DNA of 64,000 bases. It comes from Vibrio qingdaonensis. GTDB lineage: Bacteria; Pseudomonadota; Gammaproteobacteria; Enterobacterales; Vibrionaceae. Positions 44,539 to 53,335 of the stretch are shown in pieces. The DNA lies in assembly GCF_026191675.1 (NCBI RefSeq), contig NZ_JAKRRY010000029.1:1-64000 (forward strand). Reading direction: 5' to 3'. The translations under genes and the position numbers were made by a program. A model generated the notes under the pieces. It was given only the letters and a program-made list of their open reading frames with translations, was not told the DNA's origin and made no database searches. Positions within the stretch are counted from its first letter, which is position 1, and each line of letters opens with the position of its first letter.

Positions 44539-46452
44539 TTATTCAGACCATGGGTGTCGATACCGGATGTTTTGCCTGTCGAGCAAGGTTAAATGGGGCT
44601 TTAGCCTTGCCAGAAAATAGGGGTAATCTTTACGTTGTTCATGACACCAAGCGGTTTCGGCTAGCGCGAGTAAGCGCGGGAAAACCATATAGTCTAAACG
44701 GTCCTGATGAGTGATGATTTCTGTCCACAGTGCGGCCTGTATACCGAGAATGCGCTTCTTAACGGGGTCATTATGGGCGATGTCAGATAACGGTTCGTAT
44801 TGGTAAGCTTGCTCAAGAGAAATGACCGACGCCCAATCGACACCAGGCTCTTCACAGGTATAATCTTGAGCCATATCGAGATAGGTCGTTTGTCCCGGCT
44901 GAAGTACGACGTCGTAGCCCATTTTGGCACAATTGATCGCGGCTTCTTCACTTAGCCAAGAGTAGATAATGGTGTCTTTACTCACCTTGTTGCCGAAGTG
45001 TGCTTCTTCCCAACCTAGCATGCGCTTGCCAAGTGAGCGCAGCTTATCTTCTGCATAGCGCAGTAAATGCCCTTGCAGTTCTTTTGCACTACTATAGCCA
45101 TGGGTTTGCATGAGTTTTTTACAGCTTGGGCTATTAACCCAAGAGCCTAGCGGAACTTCATCTGCGCCAATATGCAGGTAGGGGGCAGGGAAGAGTGCGG
45201 CAACTTCTTCTAGTACAGTATCTAAAAATTGGTAAGTACCTGCTATCCCAGGAGATAAGGTGTTATCAGTGTAGTGCTGGACGCTGCGATAAGTGGATTT
45301 ATCCTCATGGTCTACTAGTAGGTGTGGCAAGGCTTTGATAGCGGCGCGACAATGACCTGGGATATCAATCTCAGGGATGACTTGAATACCACGTGCGCTA
45401 GCAAATTCCACTACCTCTTTGATGTCGCTTTGTGAGTAGTAACCGCCGTATTTTTCTGAAATATGGTGAAATTGAGGTTTAATTACTTCATCAGGTCCAC
45501 GCCATGCGCCGATCTCAGTTAGCGCTGGAAGTGCTTTTATCTCGATGCGCCACCCTTCGTCATCAGTGAGATGCCAATGAAAGGTGTTGAGCTTGTAGTG
45601 TGCTAATAAATTGATGAAGCGCTTAATTTCGTTGATAGGCTGAAAGTGTCGGGCACTATCAAGCATCACGCCACGGTAGGAAAACCGCGGTTTATCTTGT
45701 ATGGAAACAAAGGGTACTGAAAGTGTTTGTCGAGCTTCATCAAAGGCGCATAGCTGCAGTAGTGTGCTCGCACCGTATATAAATCCTGCAGTATCAGTGG
45801 CTTCAATAATGACACCGCCATGGCTGATATTGAGCTTGTATTCTTCGCTGCTAAGCACAGGGCTACGCTTAAAGTGCACACCTTGTTGTCCTATCGATTT
45901 AGGTGTCATCGCAAATAACCGCTCAACCTCTTCTTGAAGCCAACCCGCTGCGCCTTTATTGTCTGGATGATCCCATGAAATCTGGCTATAGCGTGAGAGT
46001 TCAAAGTGGCCATCAGTGAAAGTAATCTGTTCCGGGTGAGGGATGAGCTGATGTTTATGCGCGATTACGTTCGGTACCGTGGTGTGTTTATCGTAACCAT
46101 GTTTAAGAACGATAGGTGACACACTGACCGTTTCTCTCGATAGTGAATCTGTGTCTAAATATGCTTCTTTAATCCCATCGGAAAGGAAGCGAAACGGCGC
46201 GGTTAGGATAGAAAACTCTATATACACATGGTGGTTGGAATAGAGCACAGAATCGGTAAGTTCAAGCGTGCAAAAACTGCCTGTTTGAGTAATGTGACCG
46301 ACAGAAATACTGGCAGGATCGATATAGCGGTCAAAGGTAAAGCTAAGGCGCCAATGTGGGTAGCTTTTCTCAGATAGATTATGCAATGTTAAGCCAAAGC
46401 GACTGCCTTTCTTATGGCTGTCTAGTACGGCAATATCGACGCGAAAATCCAT
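44539..46452 (-). CDS. Beta-N-acetylhexosaminidase (GH20)
   Basis: Removes terminal GlcNAc from chitooligosaccharides. The 637-residue protein lacks a signal peptide, so it acts in the cytoplasm on imported cargo. The N-terminal GH20b-like domain is about 130-255, and the catalytic barrel 260-610. The Asp-Glu catalytic pair is D431-E432 in HIGADEVPLG; FHWHLTDDEGWR is also present. AAAGGGAGG before the ATG is a strong ribosome site. It is the counterpart of the hexosaminidase in the V. cholerae chitin operon. Confidence 0.94.
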   Translation of the reverse strand: MDFRVDIAVLDSHKKGSRFGLTLHNLSEKSYPHWRLSFTFDRYIDPASISVGHITQTGSFCTLELTDSVLYSNHHVYIEFSILTAPFRFLSDGIKEAYLDTDSLSRETVSVSPIVLKHGYDKHTTVPNVIAHKHQLIPHPEQITFTDGHFELSRYSQISWDHPDNKGAAGWLQEEVERLFAMTPKSIGQQGVHFKRSPVLSSEEYKLNISHGGVIIEATDTAGFIYGASTLLQLCAFDEARQTLSVPFVSIQDKPRFSYRGVMLDSARHFQPINEIKRFINLLAHYKLNTFHWHLTDDEGWRIEIKALPALTEIGAWRGPDEVIKPQFHHISEKYGGYYSQSDIKEVVEFASARGIQVIPEIDIPGHCRAAIKALPHLLVDHEDKSTYRSVQHYTDNTLSPGIAGTYQFLDTVLEEVAALFPAPYLHIGADEVPLGSWVNSPSCKKLMQTHGYSSAKELQGHLLRYAEDKLRSLGKRMLGWEEAHFGNKVSKDTIIYSWLSEEAAINCAKMGYDVVLQPGQTTYLDMAQDYTCEEPGVDWASVISLEQAYQYEPLSDIAHNDPVKKRILGIQAALWTEIITHQDRLDYMVFPRLLALAETAWCHEQRKDYPYFLARLKPHLTLLDRQNIRYRHPWSE

Positions 46453-46464
46453 ACTCGCCTCCCT

Positions 46465-47340
46465 TTAATATAGATTGTGTTGGCTTTGTCCAGCCATCAT
46501 CAGTGCCCCATCCATAGCATCACCCTTCGGTTCTACAATCCAGCGTTGAGCGGCGGGTGATAACCATTTATGGATACGTTGGGCAATGCTGCCCATCAGG
46601 CAAATTTGTTGTGCGCCTTTTTGATTTAAGGCCGTTAAGTACATTTCAATATCGTCAGCGGTTTGTTGCAGTAATGATTTGCCCAGTCTTTCGTTAAGTA
46701 AGGCATAGTCGAAAATAGCGGGAGAAAATTGTCCATAATCACAAGGAAGCGCGCTCTTGGACCACTCAACAATGCGGTCCACATCATGCTTAAAGTGCGT
46801 CATGACTAAATCCGCTAGAGGAGAAGTAGGACGAATACCATCTTGAATGAGTAGTACTTCTTGAATAAGGCGTAGTCCCATTACCGCGCCTCCGCCTTGG
46901 TCTGAAATTGGAAACTCGCGACCACCTACGACAAACTGTTTGCCTTGTTTGAGTAGCAGTCCACAAGAACCAGTACCGGCAATCATGATGGCACCATCTT
47001 GACCTTGGTGTGCGCCTAAGCATGCACCGTACGCGTCGGTGTTGAGCGTCATGCTGGCAAAAGGATGGGAGATGGCGGTAAACTTTTGATACGACGATTT
47101 ATGCTCAGCACCTGCAAGTGCTAACCCAACGTCGAGATTTTTCAGGCTATCTCGATTAAGTCCACTTTGTGTCAGTGCGATGGTGAGTGCTTTGATGATC
47201 GCAGACATGGCGACATCAGCACCGAGCATGATGTTGGCGCTACCACTTTTTCCTTCACCAATCAGCTCGCCCTGTTCGTTGACGATTCGTGCTCGACAAG
47301 AGGTCCCTCCACCGTCGATACCGGCGATAAATTTAGCCAT
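46465..47340 (-). CDS. gspK: Glucosamine kinase (BadF/BadG/BcrA-type ATPase fold)
   Basis: Phosphorylates glucosamine to GlcN-6-phosphate; the V. cholerae enzyme at this operon position was shown to be specific for GlcN. The 291-residue protein has the phosphate-1 motif GIDGGGTSCRARIV, MIAGTGSCG and a Gly-rich DQGGGAVMGLRL near residue 145. It overlaps the GH9 gene by eight bases (GAAGGAG lies inside that gene), so the release of GlcN by the upstream-encoded GH9 enzyme and its phosphorylation are coupled in expression. Confidence 0.93.
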   Translation of the reverse strand: MAKFIAGIDGGGTSCRARIVNEQGELIGEGKSGSANIMLGADVAMSAIIKALTIALTQSGLNRDSLKNLDVGLALAGAEHKSSYQKFTAISHPFASMTLNTDAYGACLGAHQGQDGAIMIAGTGSCGLLLKQGKQFVVGGREFPISDQGGGAVMGLRLIQEVLLIQDGIRPTSPLADLVMTHFKHDVDRIVEWSKSALPCDYGQFSPAIFDYALLNERLGKSLLQQTADDIEMYLTALNQKGAQQICLMGSIAQRIHKWLSPAAQRWIVEPKGDAMDGALMMAGQSQHNLY

Positions 47341-49060
47341 GGGAAGTCTCCTTCTGTTGATAGTGCTTATGAGTCAATGCGGTAGCCAGCAGGAACCAAG
47401 CTGCGTGGGGGATCCATTGCTCTCCCCAGCGCCAGTTTTGTAACATGTCATCTTTTTGATTTGGCGGATTAAAGGCAATGTCGCTTTCATTATCGAATCC
47501 AGCGGTGATGCCGTTACAAATGCCGCCATGAGCATTAAAAAATCCGAGGTCTGCCAAATAGTCAGGGTTATTGTGACCGTGCCCATCTAACATGCACATG
47601 TCGTAAGGGTTGGAGCCTAGAATCCAGTTCATTGCATTAGCAGCGTAGCTTTCCAGCGCTTCTTTTAACTGTGAATCATGGAGTAGAGGTTGCACGGTCA
47701 GTGCCATCGTGGCCAAGGAGGCCAGACGGGCGTTTTCCCCTTGCCACCAATAACCGGACTCGTTGTTATGGGGAACAAAGAACGCGCTGCGTTTAGCATC
47801 ATCAATGGGCTTTACATACTGGCGAGGATAGCCAAATGGGTTATACACCTCCTGCGTCACATTAAGCTCGAATTGGCATGCCTCGTGTATGAGCTCAATG
47901 AATCGTTTAGTGCGAGAAGAGTCATCTTCAATTGCGACGTATTCATTGAGCGCGATAACGGGCAGTCCCGCTTCAGCTGCGTGATAATAAGGGCGAGATC
48001 CATCGTCATTACTCGACCAATAGAAAGTAAACTGCTCATCGTGGGCCGCTCGTTGTGCTAGCGCATCGGCCCAGTATCTTGCTTCTTTTAAGTACTGACT
48101 TTGCTTGGTAGAGCGATAAAGCTCGACGCTAGCAAGCAGTGCACAGTACTCATCTATGATGTTTTCAGTGCCGTCATTTAGGTACTGCGTATTGAATTTT
48201 TTTAGGTGCGCGTAGCCTGATTCGGCTGCGGTTAAAAATTGCTGTGCTTCATCCGCAGAGAGGTTGGCTAACCGGCTTGCTTTCGCTAATGCGGCAATGG
48301 CCATCCCCCCACCTTGACGAAACCCAGCCTGATAGTCGCACTTCTTGTGGCCCAATTGAGTTTCGTAGGCGCAGATTTCGCGTTGTTCGGTATCTTTGCT
48401 CCATTTATCAAACACAGTCATGTAGAAGTAACCGTCGGGGTGCTGCATACGCAGTAAAAACTCAGCGCCGTAACGTGCTTCCTCATGGAGTCTAGCTTGT
48501 ACAAAAGAGCGTTCTAGAGAGCTATGTAATACGTCATCTGCTTTTAATAGATTCCATACCACCATCGGGGTTTGTTGAGGATTGAGATAATTGGCGTAGG
48601 ACAAATGACTTAAGTACTTACTTACGTCACCAGAGGCGTCATACCAACCGCCATGAACATCAACGCGTTCGTTACTGCCAATCACTTTTGCTGCTTGGTC
48701 AGCGTTATCAAAAATACTGCCGCTGCAACGTTGAGATTTGAAGTAATGGATCATATCGGAAAAAGCGCGATCCAATAGGCGATGATGTGCAATTTGAAAG
48801 CGATGGGAACAAACCGATTGGTAGCTTAGATAATATTCGCCAGGTTGTGTCCATTCACTGAAATCAATGTCAAAAAAGTAACCTTGATGCCATTCATCAA
48901 TTTGCGCACCACCGGAGAGAGGCAGTTCTGAAACGATGGTATGAGTACTGGCATCGATCAAGAATGCGTTACTCAGCTCTGTGAGTGCCGTTGGCGACAT
49001 GACAACCGCACGTTTGGAGCCGGTTGCTTGATAACCAATGTGGTTTGTTAAAAGTTGCAT
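47333..49060 (-). CDS. GH9 exo-beta-D-glucosaminidase (cytoplasmic)
   Basis: Glycoside hydrolase family 9, 575 residues without a signal peptide. It has an N-terminal immunoglobulin-like domain (about 1-95) and an (alpha/alpha)6 barrel. Catalytic acids are in GGWYDASGDVSKY (near 135) and probably NNESDIAFN (near 545). GH9 enzymes at this place in Vibrio and Photobacterium chitin operons are exo-beta-D-glucosaminidases, not cellulases, releasing GlcN from partly deacetylated oligosaccharides. The adjacent GlcN kinase gene supports that reading. Specificity here is inferred from context. Confidence 0.88.
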   Translation of the reverse strand: MQLLTNHIGYQATGSKRAVVMSPTALTELSNAFLIDASTHTIVSELPLSGGAQIDEWHQGYFFDIDFSEWTQPGEYYLSYQSVCSHRFQIAHHRLLDRAFSDMIHYFKSQRCSGSIFDNADQAAKVIGSNERVDVHGGWYDASGDVSKYLSHLSYANYLNPQQTPMVVWNLLKADDVLHSSLERSFVQARLHEEARYGAEFLLRMQHPDGYFYMTVFDKWSKDTEQREICAYETQLGHKKCDYQAGFRQGGGMAIAALAKASRLANLSADEAQQFLTAAESGYAHLKKFNTQYLNDGTENIIDEYCALLASVELYRSTKQSQYLKEARYWADALAQRAAHDEQFTFYWSSNDDGSRPYYHAAEAGLPVIALNEYVAIEDDSSRTKRFIELIHEACQFELNVTQEVYNPFGYPRQYVKPIDDAKRSAFFVPHNNESGYWWQGENARLASLATMALTVQPLLHDSQLKEALESYAANAMNWILGSNPYDMCMLDGHGHNNPDYLADLGFFNAHGGICNGITAGFDNESDIAFNPPNQKDDMLQNWRWGEQWIPHAAWFLLATALTHKHYQQKETSHG

Positions 49061-49088
49061 GATGTATCCCAGCGAATGGTGTTAGTCA

Positions 49089-49108
49089 GCTCCCTCTTGC
49101 GAGGGAGC
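49089..49108 (-). repeat. GNRA-tetraloop hairpin between the transporter genes and GH9
   Basis: Minus-strand GCTCCCTC-GCAA-GAGGGAGC is an 8-bp perfect stem with a GCAA loop and no T run in the direction of transcription. It marks the boundary between the transporter and enzyme halves of the operon. Confidence 0.7.
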
Positions 49109-49128
49109 GTTTTATTAGTTGTCGTTGA

Positions 49129-50121
49129 TTAGTTTTCGTAAAGGTAACAACGGACGAAGTGGTTCTCTGCCAATTTAGTGACACTTGGCAGGGCTTCGTT
49201 ACAGCGGCTGGTGGCATGGGTACAGCGCCCAGCAAATGGGCAACCAACAGACTGTGGTGTCCACAGTGGAATATCGCCTTTATTACCCTTCAGCTTTTCA
49301 TGAATCGACTTGGATGGATCAGGTACTGCCGAGACCAGCAATTGCGTATAGGGATGCTGAGGGTTTGCGATGACTTCATCAGTATCGCCCCATTCCACCA
49401 TATGTCCCACGTACATAACGGAGATGTCTTCAGCGATGTATCGCGCCGTTGCAATGTCATGGGTGATGTACAGCAGTGACATTTGTTTTTCGAACTTCAT
49501 CTCCTCCATTAGGTTAAGGACACCTGCACGGATAGAGACATCCAACATTGAAGTTGGCTCATCCGCGAGAACGACTTCAGCGCCAATGGCGATGTTCCTT
49601 GCAAGGTTGACACGTTGACGCTGCCCACCAGAAAGTTGATGGGGGTATTTTGCCGCGGTTTCTTTTGCTGGAATGAGTCCAACTTGTTCCAGTAAGTCGT
49701 AGATGCGCTCTTCCAGTTCTTTCTTATTGCGCTTGCTTACTTTGTTATGGATGAGCAAAGGGCGCGCAATGTGGTGAAAAATGGTGTGTGTTGGATTGAG
49801 AGACCCAAATGGGTCTTGCCATACCATTTGTACACCCTGACGATACTGGGTTAGCTCAGCTTGCTTTTTAATCTCTTGAATATCTCGACCGCGATATTTA
49901 ATTTCGCCGCCACTTGGCGCATACATTTTTGCGATCATTTTTGCAGTGGTTGATTTACCTGAGCCGGACTCGCCTACAACGGCTAAGCCGCGACTCTTAT
50001 ACATTTTGAATGACACGTCATTAATTGCGCGCATCATTGGTTGAGATAGCGTATTACTGTTAATTGGAAAGTCTTTTACGACATTGTTGCCTTCAATTAG
50101 CAGTTCACCATAGTTGCTCAT
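49129..50121 (-). CDS. Chitooligosaccharide ABC transporter ATP-binding subunit (OppF type)
   Basis: Second ATPase of the chitobiose importer, 330 residues. It has Walker A GESGSGKS, signature LSGGQRQRVNLARN, Walker B VVLADEPTSMLD, and an oligopeptide-type C-terminal extension with clustered Cys (VGCPFAGRCTHATSRC). Two ATGs are six bases apart: GGAG directly abuts the first, so the second (MSNYGELLI) has proper spacing and is chosen. It belongs to the peptide/opine/chitobiose transporter class with paired OppD/OppF-like ATPases. Confidence 0.9.
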   Translation of the reverse strand: MSNYGELLIEGNNVVKDFPINSNTLSQPMMRAINDVSFKMYKSRGLAVVGESGSGKSTTAKMIAKMYAPSGGEIKYRGRDIQEIKKQAELTQYRQGVQMVWQDPFGSLNPTHTIFHHIARPLLIHNKVSKRNKKELEERIYDLLEQVGLIPAKETAAKYPHQLSGGQRQRVNLARNIAIGAEVVLADEPTSMLDVSIRAGVLNLMEEMKFEKQMSLLYITHDIATARYIAEDISVMYVGHMVEWGDTDEVIANPQHPYTQLLVSAVPDPSKSIHEKLKGNKGDIPLWTPQSVGCPFAGRCTHATSRCNEALPSVTKLAENHFVRCYLYEN

Positions 50122-50169
50122 ATTCATCTCCAGAATTTATTGTGACGTCCTGTTTTTACTGGTGGTTGT

Positions 50170-51159
50170 CTATGACAACACGTCGGCTACCGCAATTTGC
50201 TCATTGTATAAATGGCAATTTGAGAAGCGGTTTGACTCAATTTGACGCAATTGTGTCGGTACCTTTGTACAGGCTTCATGAACACGGTCACAACGAGCCT
50301 GAAAGCGGCATCCTTGTGGGATTTCCAATAGGTTTAGCGGGTTACCGGGAATGCCCGTTAACTTGGTTTTTGGCCCAGTTAATGGTGGGAATGAACTTCC
50401 CAGCCCTTTGGTATACGGGTGGTAAGGTGATTCAAGAATCGCTTTAGAAGGCGCCACTTCGATCAGCTCACCTGAGTACATGATCCCGATGCGATCTGAG
50501 AATTCGACCATTAAGGAAATATCATGAGTAATGAACAAGATAGAAAAGCCAAACTCTTCTTTTAATGCGTAGATCTTTTGTAGGATCTCGCGTTGAACCA
50601 CCACATCCAGAGCGGTAGTTGGCTCATCCATAATGATCATTTTAGGGTTGAGCGCGAGCGCGATAGCAATCACGAGGCGCTGGCGCATGCCGCCTGAAAA
50701 TTGGTGTGGATAGTCGTTGAGTCGACTTGGGTGAATATCCACTATTTCCAATAGACCTTCGGCACGTTTTTTTGCTTGTTCACGCGTCATATTGGTGTGG
50801 CGCATGATGACATCGCAGAACTGCTCCTCAATCGTGAGTACGGGGTTTAAGGCATTCATGGCACTTTGAAAGACCATGGACATCTCACTCCAGCGAAACG
50901 CTTGCATACGTTCATCGCTGTATTTAAGGATATCTTCACCATTGAAGATAACCTCACCACCGCTGATGTAGGCTGGTGGCTTATGTAAACGCATCAGTGA
51001 AAAGGCGACGGTGGATTTACCACAACCGGATTCACCCGCCAGACCAAAGACTTCTCCCGGTGCGATATCAAAGCTGACGTTGTTACAGGCTCTGACGTCG
51101 CCAGCATCGGTAATGTAATCTACGCAAAGGTTGCGGATTGAAATTAAAGGTTCAGACAT
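50170..51159 (-). CDS. Chitooligosaccharide ABC transporter ATP-binding subunit (OppD type)
   Basis: First ATPase of the chitobiose importer, 329 residues. It has Walker A GESGCGKS, signature [15 protein letters not shown], Walker [13 protein letters not shown], and a C-terminal oligopeptide-type domain with Cys residues ([14 protein letters not shown]) that in relatives can hold an iron-sulfur cluster. The ATG two bases after the upstream permease stop is chosen; the frame extends seven codons into that gene. Expression is coupled to both permease genes. Confidence 0.9.
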   Translation of the reverse strand: MSEPLISIRNLCVDYITDAGDVRACNNVSFDIAPGEVFGLAGESGCGKSTVAFSLMRLHKPPAYISGGEVIFNGEDILKYSDERMQAFRWSEMSMVFQSAMNALNPVLTIEEQFCDVIMRHTNMTREQAKKRAEGLLEIVDIHPSRLNDYPHQFSGGMRQRLVIAIALALNPKMIIMDEPTTALDVVVQREILQKIYALKEEFGFSILFITHDISLMVEFSDRIGIMYSGELIEVAPSKAILESPYHPYTKGLGSSFPPLTGPKTKLTGIPGNPLNLLEIPQGCRFQARCDRVHEACTKVPTQLRQIESNRFSNCHLYNEQIAVADVLS

Positions 51160-51161
51160 AA

Positions 51162-52187
51162 TTAACGGTCTCCGCTCCAAAGTGCATTTTGTGGTGGTAG
51201 TTCAGGCTCGCGAGTCGTCTTGTCTTCTTTCACCATTTTTTTCCAACGTTTCATCCCTTTGTGAGAGCGAAGCTGAGGGTTGGCAATTTCATCAACAGCG
51301 AAGTTGAGTAGCGCAAGACCTGTAACCAATAAGATAAGAGCAAAACAAGGGGCAAGCATTTCCCACCAAGCGCCAATCAGCATTGCCGACGACGTTTGTA
51401 CGTTGTAGAGCATGATGCCCCAGCTAACGGTATTCGGATCGCCCATGCCCAAGAAGGAGATAATGGCTTCCATAGAAATGGCGTACATGACCGAACCAAT
51501 GAAGCTTGCACCAACAATTGAGATAAGGTTTGGTAGTAACTCAACAAAAATAATGCGCAGCTTTGACTCACCTAAGACTTCTGCTGCCTTAACAAACTCT
51601 TTTTCGCGTAAGGACAGGGTTTGAGAGCGTATTACCCTTGCTCCCCAAGCCCAGGACATAAAGCCAATGACTAAGGAGATGGTAAGCGGGCCTGCCTCAC
51701 CAATAAATGCAGCGACAACAAAGAGTAATGGGTACTGAGGGATCACCAACATAATGTTCATGGCGGCGGTTAACACATCATCGACTCGGCCACCAAAGTA
51801 ACCTGCCGAAATACCAATCACCGTCGCTAAGATGCACACCGTAAGACCTGCGCCAAAGCCCACCATGAGAGATACTCGAGCACCGTAGACCACTTGTGAC
51901 CATACATCACGGCCCATACGAGTTGTGCCTAGCGTGTGATCGGCTTTCTTTGACATCAGCAGTGAGCGGCGGTTGTCGGCAAGGTTTTCTGCTACCCAGC
52001 CATCTGGGTTTGCTTGTGCCATTTTGACAATAAAGCCTGGATACTCGTGAGGATTACCAGTGCGCTTGTCTGGCGCGTGCTTAGTAATTAACGGTGCTGC
52101 CACAGCAAGAAAGATAAACAGACCGATAATGACAAGTCCGATACGTGCGGTGGTATTTCGCCACACTAGAGAGAGAAATCCTTTCAT
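51162..52187 (-). CDS. Chitooligosaccharide ABC transporter permease (OppC type)
   Basis: Inner-membrane permease, 341 residues with about six helices. It has a long periplasmic loop between helices 1 and 2 and the EAA loop EKEFVKAAEVLGESKLRIIFVELLPN. The polar C-terminus is rich in Lys and Glu. AAAGGAGG before the ATG is a very strong ribosome site. It sits in the order binding protein, two permeases, two ATPases, as in the V. cholerae chitobiose transporter. Confidence 0.9.
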   Translation of the reverse strand: MKGFLSLVWRNTTARIGLVIIGLFIFLAVAAPLITKHAPDKRTGNPHEYPGFIVKMAQANPDGWVAENLADNRRSLLMSKKADHTLGTTRMGRDVWSQVVYGARVSLMVGFGAGLTVCILATVIGISAGYFGGRVDDVLTAAMNIMLVIPQYPLLFVVAAFIGEAGPLTISLVIGFMSWAWGARVIRSQTLSLREKEFVKAAEVLGESKLRIIFVELLPNLISIVGASFIGSVMYAISMEAIISFLGMGDPNTVSWGIMLYNVQTSSAMLIGAWWEMLAPCFALILLVTGLALLNFAVDEIANPQLRSHKGMKRWKKMVKEDKTTREPELPPQNALWSGDR

Positions 52188-52189
52188 GA

Positions 52190-53176
52190 TTATTTGCCTC
52201 CTTTACGTAGGCGAGGGTCAAGCACGACATACAGCATGTCGGCGACAAGGTTAAAGAACAGCATAAAGAGAGTCATGATAAGTAGTTGACCTTGAAGAAC
52301 TTGGTAATCACGAGCGTGAATAGCGTTAAGCATGACGCTGCCTAAACCTGGATAGTTGAAGATAATTTCAATGATCAGTTGTCCACCAAGCGCCATACCT
52401 AACGACATGGAGAGCGCGGTGACACTTGGTAGCATGGCGTTACGAGCGGCGTAATTGAATACCACGCGGTTTTCGCTCAGGCCTTTGCCCTTTGCCATGG
52501 TGATGTAGTCTTCATTAAGAAGGTTAATCATGTTGTTACGCATATTGACGAGGAAGCCGCCAATTTGAATGATCGTCGCACAAATGAGAGGTAGAACCGC
52601 GTGATACAACACATCCTTAAGGAAAGTCCAGCTTGTCCAATCTGGCGTCGTCCCTGCGGTATACGCGTAACCTGTCGGGAACCACTTAAGACCGATTGCG
52701 AAAATGAATAGCGCTAGCATCGCAATAACGACTTGAGGAATGGCCTGAACAATCAGCATTCCGGGGGTGATAAACGTATCGAAGCGACTGCCACGTTTCC
52801 ACGCCGCGAAGATGCCAAGCACTGAACCGATAGAGAAAGAAAGCACTACGGCGCAGCCTGCTAGAAATAGTGACCAACCAAATGCGCTGCCCAGTAAGCT
52901 GTTTACTGACAATGGGAAGAATTGCACAGAGGTGCCAAGCTCCCAGCTCAGAATGTTCTTCATGTAGGCGATGTATTGAACAAAATAGTTACCATCAACG
53001 AAGCCAAGCAATTCTTTCATTGCGGCAATACGTTCTGGTGTAATTTGTACCGTAGTATGCGCAAACATCATGGTGACTGGGTCGCCTGGCATTGCGCGTG
53101 GAATAATAAAGTTGATAGTGGCGGCGACTAATAGCGCCATACAATAAAAGGACAATCGTCTTAAAAAATAACCCAT
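52190..53176 (-). CDS. Chitooligosaccharide ABC transporter permease (OppB type)
   Basis: Inner-membrane permease, 328 residues with six helices. It has the N-terminal OppB-type signature (FIIPRAMPGDPVTMMF) and EAA loop INLLNEDYITMAKGKGLSENRVVFNY. It forms the channel with the OppC-type subunit, taking cargo from the binding protein encoded upstream. A 159-base gap carrying hairpins separates it from the binding-protein gene. Confidence 0.9.
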   Translation of the reverse strand: MGYFLRRLSFYCMALLVAATINFIIPRAMPGDPVTMMFAHTTVQITPERIAAMKELLGFVDGNYFVQYIAYMKNILSWELGTSVQFFPLSVNSLLGSAFGWSLFLAGCAVVLSFSIGSVLGIFAAWKRGSRFDTFITPGMLIVQAIPQVVIAMLALFIFAIGLKWFPTGYAYTAGTTPDWTSWTFLKDVLYHAVLPLICATIIQIGGFLVNMRNNMINLLNEDYITMAKGKGLSENRVVFNYAARNAMLPSVTALSMSLGMALGGQLIIEIIFNYPGLGSVMLNAIHARDYQVLQGQLLIMTLFMLFFNLVADMLYVVLDPRLRKGGK

Positions 53177-53292
53177 AACTTACACCTTGTTAACCCAGTG
53201 GTAGTATCACTGGAATTGCCGTCCATAACGTCGAGACGAGCTATCCCCTGACGACAAGCGCCACTCATTCAATTGAATACAGGAAGGGGATG

Positions 53293-53316
53293 AAAGCGGT
53301 ACGGATGCACCGCTTT
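53293..53316 (-). repeat. Attenuator-like hairpin after the chitin-binding protein gene
   Basis: Minus-strand AAAGCGGT pairs with ACCGCTTT across 8 bases just after the stop; a second hairpin, CCAGTG/CACTGG, follows at 53195-53213. There is no T run. Such structures often leave more mRNA for the binding protein than for the permeases. Confidence 0.55.
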
Positions 53317-53335
53317 TAATTACATACTTACTTGT

